DNA from: UKL13-2 sp031414695
GTDB taxonomy: Bacteria > Pseudomonadota > Gammaproteobacteria > Burkholderiales > Usitatibacteraceae
Reading direction: 5' to 3'
Length of the DNA: 64,000 nt
Assembly: GCA_031414695.1 (NCBI GenBank)
Contig: JANNWG010000017.1
Coordinates: 56,877-120,876, forward strand
In this document: in pieces, positions 61,727 to 64,000 of the stretch
Layout: every line of letters starts with the position of its first letter
How positions within the stretch are numbered: position 1 is the first letter of the stretch
Notes under the pieces: model-generated
What the model was told of the DNA's origin: nothing
What the model saw: only the letters and a program-made list of their open reading frames with translations
Databases searched by the model: none
Position numbers and translations under genes: made by a program

Positions 61727-61727
61727 T

Positions 61728-61785
61728 GCCCAACACGTCAGACAAAATTCCGCCCTTCGATCACTGGACGACGCCTGACACGAGC
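61728..61785 (+). other. attC-like fragment 3
   Basis: GCCCAACACGTCAGACAAAA followed by CGCCCTTCGATCACTGGACG matches the start and middle of attC sites 1 and 2. It begins two bases after the stop of the frameshifted gene. The right end is truncated. Confidence 0.55.
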
Positions 61786-62120
61786 ATAAATATTTCAGCT
61801 AAAGCGTGCGAAAAAACGCATCAGCCACATCAGGGTTAAAAGGATGCGATGCGTGTTTAGTCAGTCATCTAGCGAGCGTCTTGTTGGGCGGTAGATGTCT
61901 TTGACGTCAGCAGATATTGCACGTTTTCAAATCCCACCCAACCTCCCTTTTTCAAAGGGAGGAGTTGATGAAAGGTTCAAGTTCTATTTTGCAAACTTCC
62001 ACCAATCAGTTCTCCCCTTTGAAAAGGGGAGCTAGTGGGGATTGCTTGGCGTTATGTTATTCACTACGTTTGCTGCTTGATGGCGAGATATGCAATACGC
62101 ACCGCAATCCCTCCCAACCT

Positions 62121-63445
62121 CACTAGTGTCCGGTAAACCACCAAACGCAGTTGCTTGATCCTAGGACTGGTGGTGGTTTGCAAGCGATTTTGTGGTGGTG
62201 TCGATTTGAACAGAAAATCGAATTCCCGCATTTTCCGGGGGTAACAACCCGGAGGATGTCGATGAATGCTGGCAAGACGCTGTTCGCACAACTGATGGAC
62301 TTTTTGCCTTGGACGACTTTTACACGCATTGTTGAACGTCATCATGGCGATGCCTATACAAAAACGCTTAACGCAGCCGAGCACTTTAGAGTCATGGCCT
62401 TCGCCCAATTGACCCATCGTAAAAGCCTTCGTGATATCGAAGCCTGCTTGTCCGCACAACCTGCCAAGCTTTATCACATGGGGTTTCGGCACACCATCAA
62501 ACGCACGACCTTGGCTGACGCCTGCGAGCGACGTGACTGGCGCATCTACGCCGACTTCGCACAAAGCTTGATTACGCAGGCACGCAAGCTCTATCAGGGC
62601 GATAGCTTTGATGTTGAATTGGTCAATACAACTTATGCGCTCGACTCGAGCACCATTGACCTTTGTATGACACTGTTTCCGTGGGCGCTGTTTTGCCAGA
62701 CCAAATCGGCGGTGAAGATGCATACCCTGTTGGATTTGCGCGGCAGTATTCCGAGCTTCATTCACATTTCTGATGCTAAAAGCAGTGATGTAGCTATTCT
62801 CGATGACTTGGTGTTCGAGGCGGGGGCGATCTATGTGATGGATCGTGGCTATGTGGACTTTGGCAGGCTCTACAAAATTCATCAAGCGGGTGCCTTCTTT
62901 GTCACCCGCGCGCTGTCCAACACACAATTTAGGCGGGTTTACTCGACTAAGGTGAACCGCAGTAATGGCATCGTGTGCGACCAAACCATCATGCTGACGG
63001 GAAAAACGAGTCAGCATCGCTACCCTGCTCAACTGCGCCGCATTAAGTTCATTGTGCCGGAGACGGGCAAGACATTGGTGTTCTTGACCAACAACTTTGT
63101 CTTGTCGGCAGCCACTGTCTGCGCGCTGTATAAAGCGCGTTGGCGAGTAGAGTTGTTCTTTAAGTGGATAAAGCAGCATCTGCGTATTAAGAAGTTTTAC
63201 GGTTACTCAGAAAATGCGGTGAAGTCACAAATCTGGATTGCCGTATCGGTCTATGTCCTTATTGCGATCGTTAAAAAGCGCTTAAACTTACAGGCTTCGA
63301 TTTACACTTTATTGCAGGTCTTTTCTGTCTCATTATTTGAAAAATGCCTCGTACAGGAGTTGTTCGATTACAGTAGTCAATCACGTTCCGGCAATCACCC
63401 TTGTAACCAATTGAATTTGTTCACTATTTAACCGGACACTAGTGT
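62121..63445 (+). mobile_element. IS4-family insertion sequence, 1325 bp, with 9-bp target duplication
   Basis: The ends are CACTAGTGTCCGGT and its complement. TCCCAACCT is duplicated on both sides (62112-62120, 63446-63454), and joining the flanks restores the repeat seen in the undisturbed units. One transposase gene fills the element. The intact ends, duplication and open reading frame suggest a recent insertion. Confidence 0.92.
62262..63431 (+). CDS. IS4-family transposase
   Basis: The transposase has an N-terminal DUF4372-like domain (MNAGKTLFAQLMDFLPWTTF) and the DDE core: YALDSSTIDLC (first Asp), IYVMDRGYVDF (second Asp, Y-2 region start) and YKARWRVELFFKWIKQHLRIKKF (in part) with the catalytic Glu in the YREK-like motif. 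The start MNAGK is chosen because GGAGG lies seven bases upstream; the frame is open further left to 62151. The stop is 14 bases before the right IS end. Confidence 0.94.
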   Translation: MNAGKTLFAQLMDFLPWTTFTRIVERHHGDAYTKTLNAAEHFRVMAFAQLTHRKSLRDIEACLSAQPAKLYHMGFRHTIKRTTLADACERRDWRIYADFAQSLITQARKLYQGDSFDVELVNTTYALDSSTIDLCMTLFPWALFCQTKSAVKMHTLLDLRGSIPSFIHISDAKSSDVAILDDLVFEAGAIYVMDRGYVDFGRLYKIHQAGAFFVTRALSNTQFRRVYSTKVNRSNGIVCDQTIMLTGKTSQHRYPAQLRRIKFIVPETGKTLVFLTNNFVLSAATVCALYKARWRVELFFKWIKQHLRIKKFYGYSENAVKSQIWIAVSVYVLIAIVKKRLNLQASIYTLLQVFSVSLFEKCLVQELFDYSSQSRSGNHPCNQLNLFTI

Positions 63446-63898
63446 CCCAACCTCCCTTTTTCAAAGGGAGGAGTTGATGAAAGGTTCAAGTTCTATTTTG
63501 CAAACTTCCACCAATCAGTTCTCCCCTTTGAAAAAGGGGAGTTAGTGGGGATTGCTTGGCGTTATGTTATTCACTACGTTTGTTGCTTGATTGCGAGATA
63601 TGCAATACGCACCGCAATCCCTCCCAACCTCCCTTTTTCAAAGGGAGGAGTTGATGAAAGGTTCAAGTTCTATTTTGCAAACTTCCACCAATCAGTTCTC
63701 CCATTTAAAAAAGGGGAGCTAGTGGGGATTGCTTGGCGTTATGTTATTCACTACGTTTGTTGCTTAATTGCGAGATATGCAATACATACCGCAATCCCTC
63801 CCAACCTCCCTTGTTCAAAGGACGGAGTCAATTTGTGGTTGCGACTATATCAATGCTTTAACCTAAAAAAAGCAGTTGCCTCCCCAAAGCTAAGCTCT

Positions 63899-64000
63899 TT
63901 ATCCGGTCAATAGCGCTTGTGGTTTAGCGATTGGTGGCATGAACTTAGCGAATGCGTGTTGCAAGATGAGTTGCAATCGCTGGCTTGACGTTAACTGCTC
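63899..64000 (-). CDS. Partial protein, C-terminal end only
   Basis: A minus-strand frame enters at the right edge and runs 33 codons to a TAA at 63901-63899, reading EQLTSSQRLQLILQHAFAKF and then MPPIAKPQALLTG. The amphipathic pattern looks like coding sequence. The family cannot be told from so short a piece. Confidence 0.4.
   Translation of the reverse strand, partial: EQLTSSQRLQLILQHAFAKFMPPIAKPQALLTG

Larger units (their letters stand above)
61937..63830. repeat. Array of ~176-bp tandem repeats, split by an IS element
   Basis: Units begin near 61937, 63446, 63622 and 63799 (the last truncated). They share TCCCAACCTCCCTTTTTCAA, a hairpin CCTCCCTTT/AAAGGGAGG, a second hairpin CTCCCCTTT/AAAGGGGAG, and AGTGGGGATTGCTTGGCG. 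Period is 175-177 bases. The IS4 element lies exactly between the first and second units. Open frames across the array are repeat-derived, not genes. A decayed copy is at 14685-14870 in the other orientation. Confidence 0.85.

Noticed and set aside
62064..63179. 371-codon minus-strand ORF inside the IS element
   Set aside because: It is antisense to a clear IS4 transposase and has no recognisable motif.
61937..63830. Tandem repeats considered as a CRISPR array
   Set aside because: Units are about 176 bases and near-identical throughout, without short repeats separated by unique spacers, and no cas gene is near.
63545..63913. 122-codon ORF at the right end
   Set aside because: It reads through two copies of the 176-bp repeat and itself repeats; such frames are repeat artefacts.

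Overview
The window reads as a stretch of a betaproteobacterial chromosome, most like Burkholderiales. The basis is gene content and order: metK beside two lpxL/htrB-type acyltransferases, dapF-DUF484-xerC, algH-ruvX-pyrR-pyrB-pyrC', kdsD-kdsC, and aroQ-accB-accC-prmA-zinc-ribbon protein. I cannot assign genus or species. Base composition looks intermediate. No rRNA or tRNA gene and no CRISPR array was seen.

Layout. 1-6.1 kb: the edge of a membrane-protein gene, an M13 metallopeptidase, an S41-like lipoprotein, a C-terminal scrap of a second M13 peptidase, and an ECF sigma/cupin anti-sigma pair. 6.1-16.3 kb: rlmL, hemJ, kdsC, kdsD, a KefB-type antiporter, a pilin with a tiny membrane ORF upstream, a histidine kinase, a glycine-zipper lipoprotein and a PfkB kinase. 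16.4-24.8 kb: a class I cyclic-di-GMP riboswitch ahead of a large DUF1631 gene, then a DUF1800/DUF1501 secreted pair with polyproline linkers. 24.8-34 kb: zinc-ribbon protein, prmA, accC, accB, aroQ, a TlpA thioredoxin and a stand-alone DsbD N-terminal domain, then fxsA, an epimerase, a flavin/2Fe-2S reductase and a peroxiredoxin. 34-57 kb: argC, a three-gene set of unknown function led by a TIGR04255 protein, xthA, prlC, a DUF4160/DUF2442 pair, the pyrimidine operon, a photolyase, a TPR protein, a penicillin-acylase-type hydrolase, xerC, dapF, acyltransferases, metK and an EamA transporter.

57.5-64 kb is accessory DNA and the most unusual part. Two near-identical ~340-bp leaders end in the integron crossover motif GTTAGRC. 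They resemble integron attI sites and carry the same 34-codon ORF, whose stop codon lies in that motif. Each leader is followed at once by a small gene without a visible Shine-Dalgarno and then an attC-like site. BrnTA and HicAB toxin-antitoxin pairs lie between them. No integron integrase is visible. A 271-bp MITE with 16-bp inverted repeats and an 11-bp target duplication has split a third attC-like sequence. A frameshifted gene and another attC-like fragment follow. An IS4-family element then sits, with a 9-bp target duplication, inside an array of ~176-bp tandem repeats.

Throughout the window a ~60-bp imperfect palindrome recurs in intergenic spaces, usually just after genes. Most functions are inferred from recognised motifs read by eye; no database search was possible.
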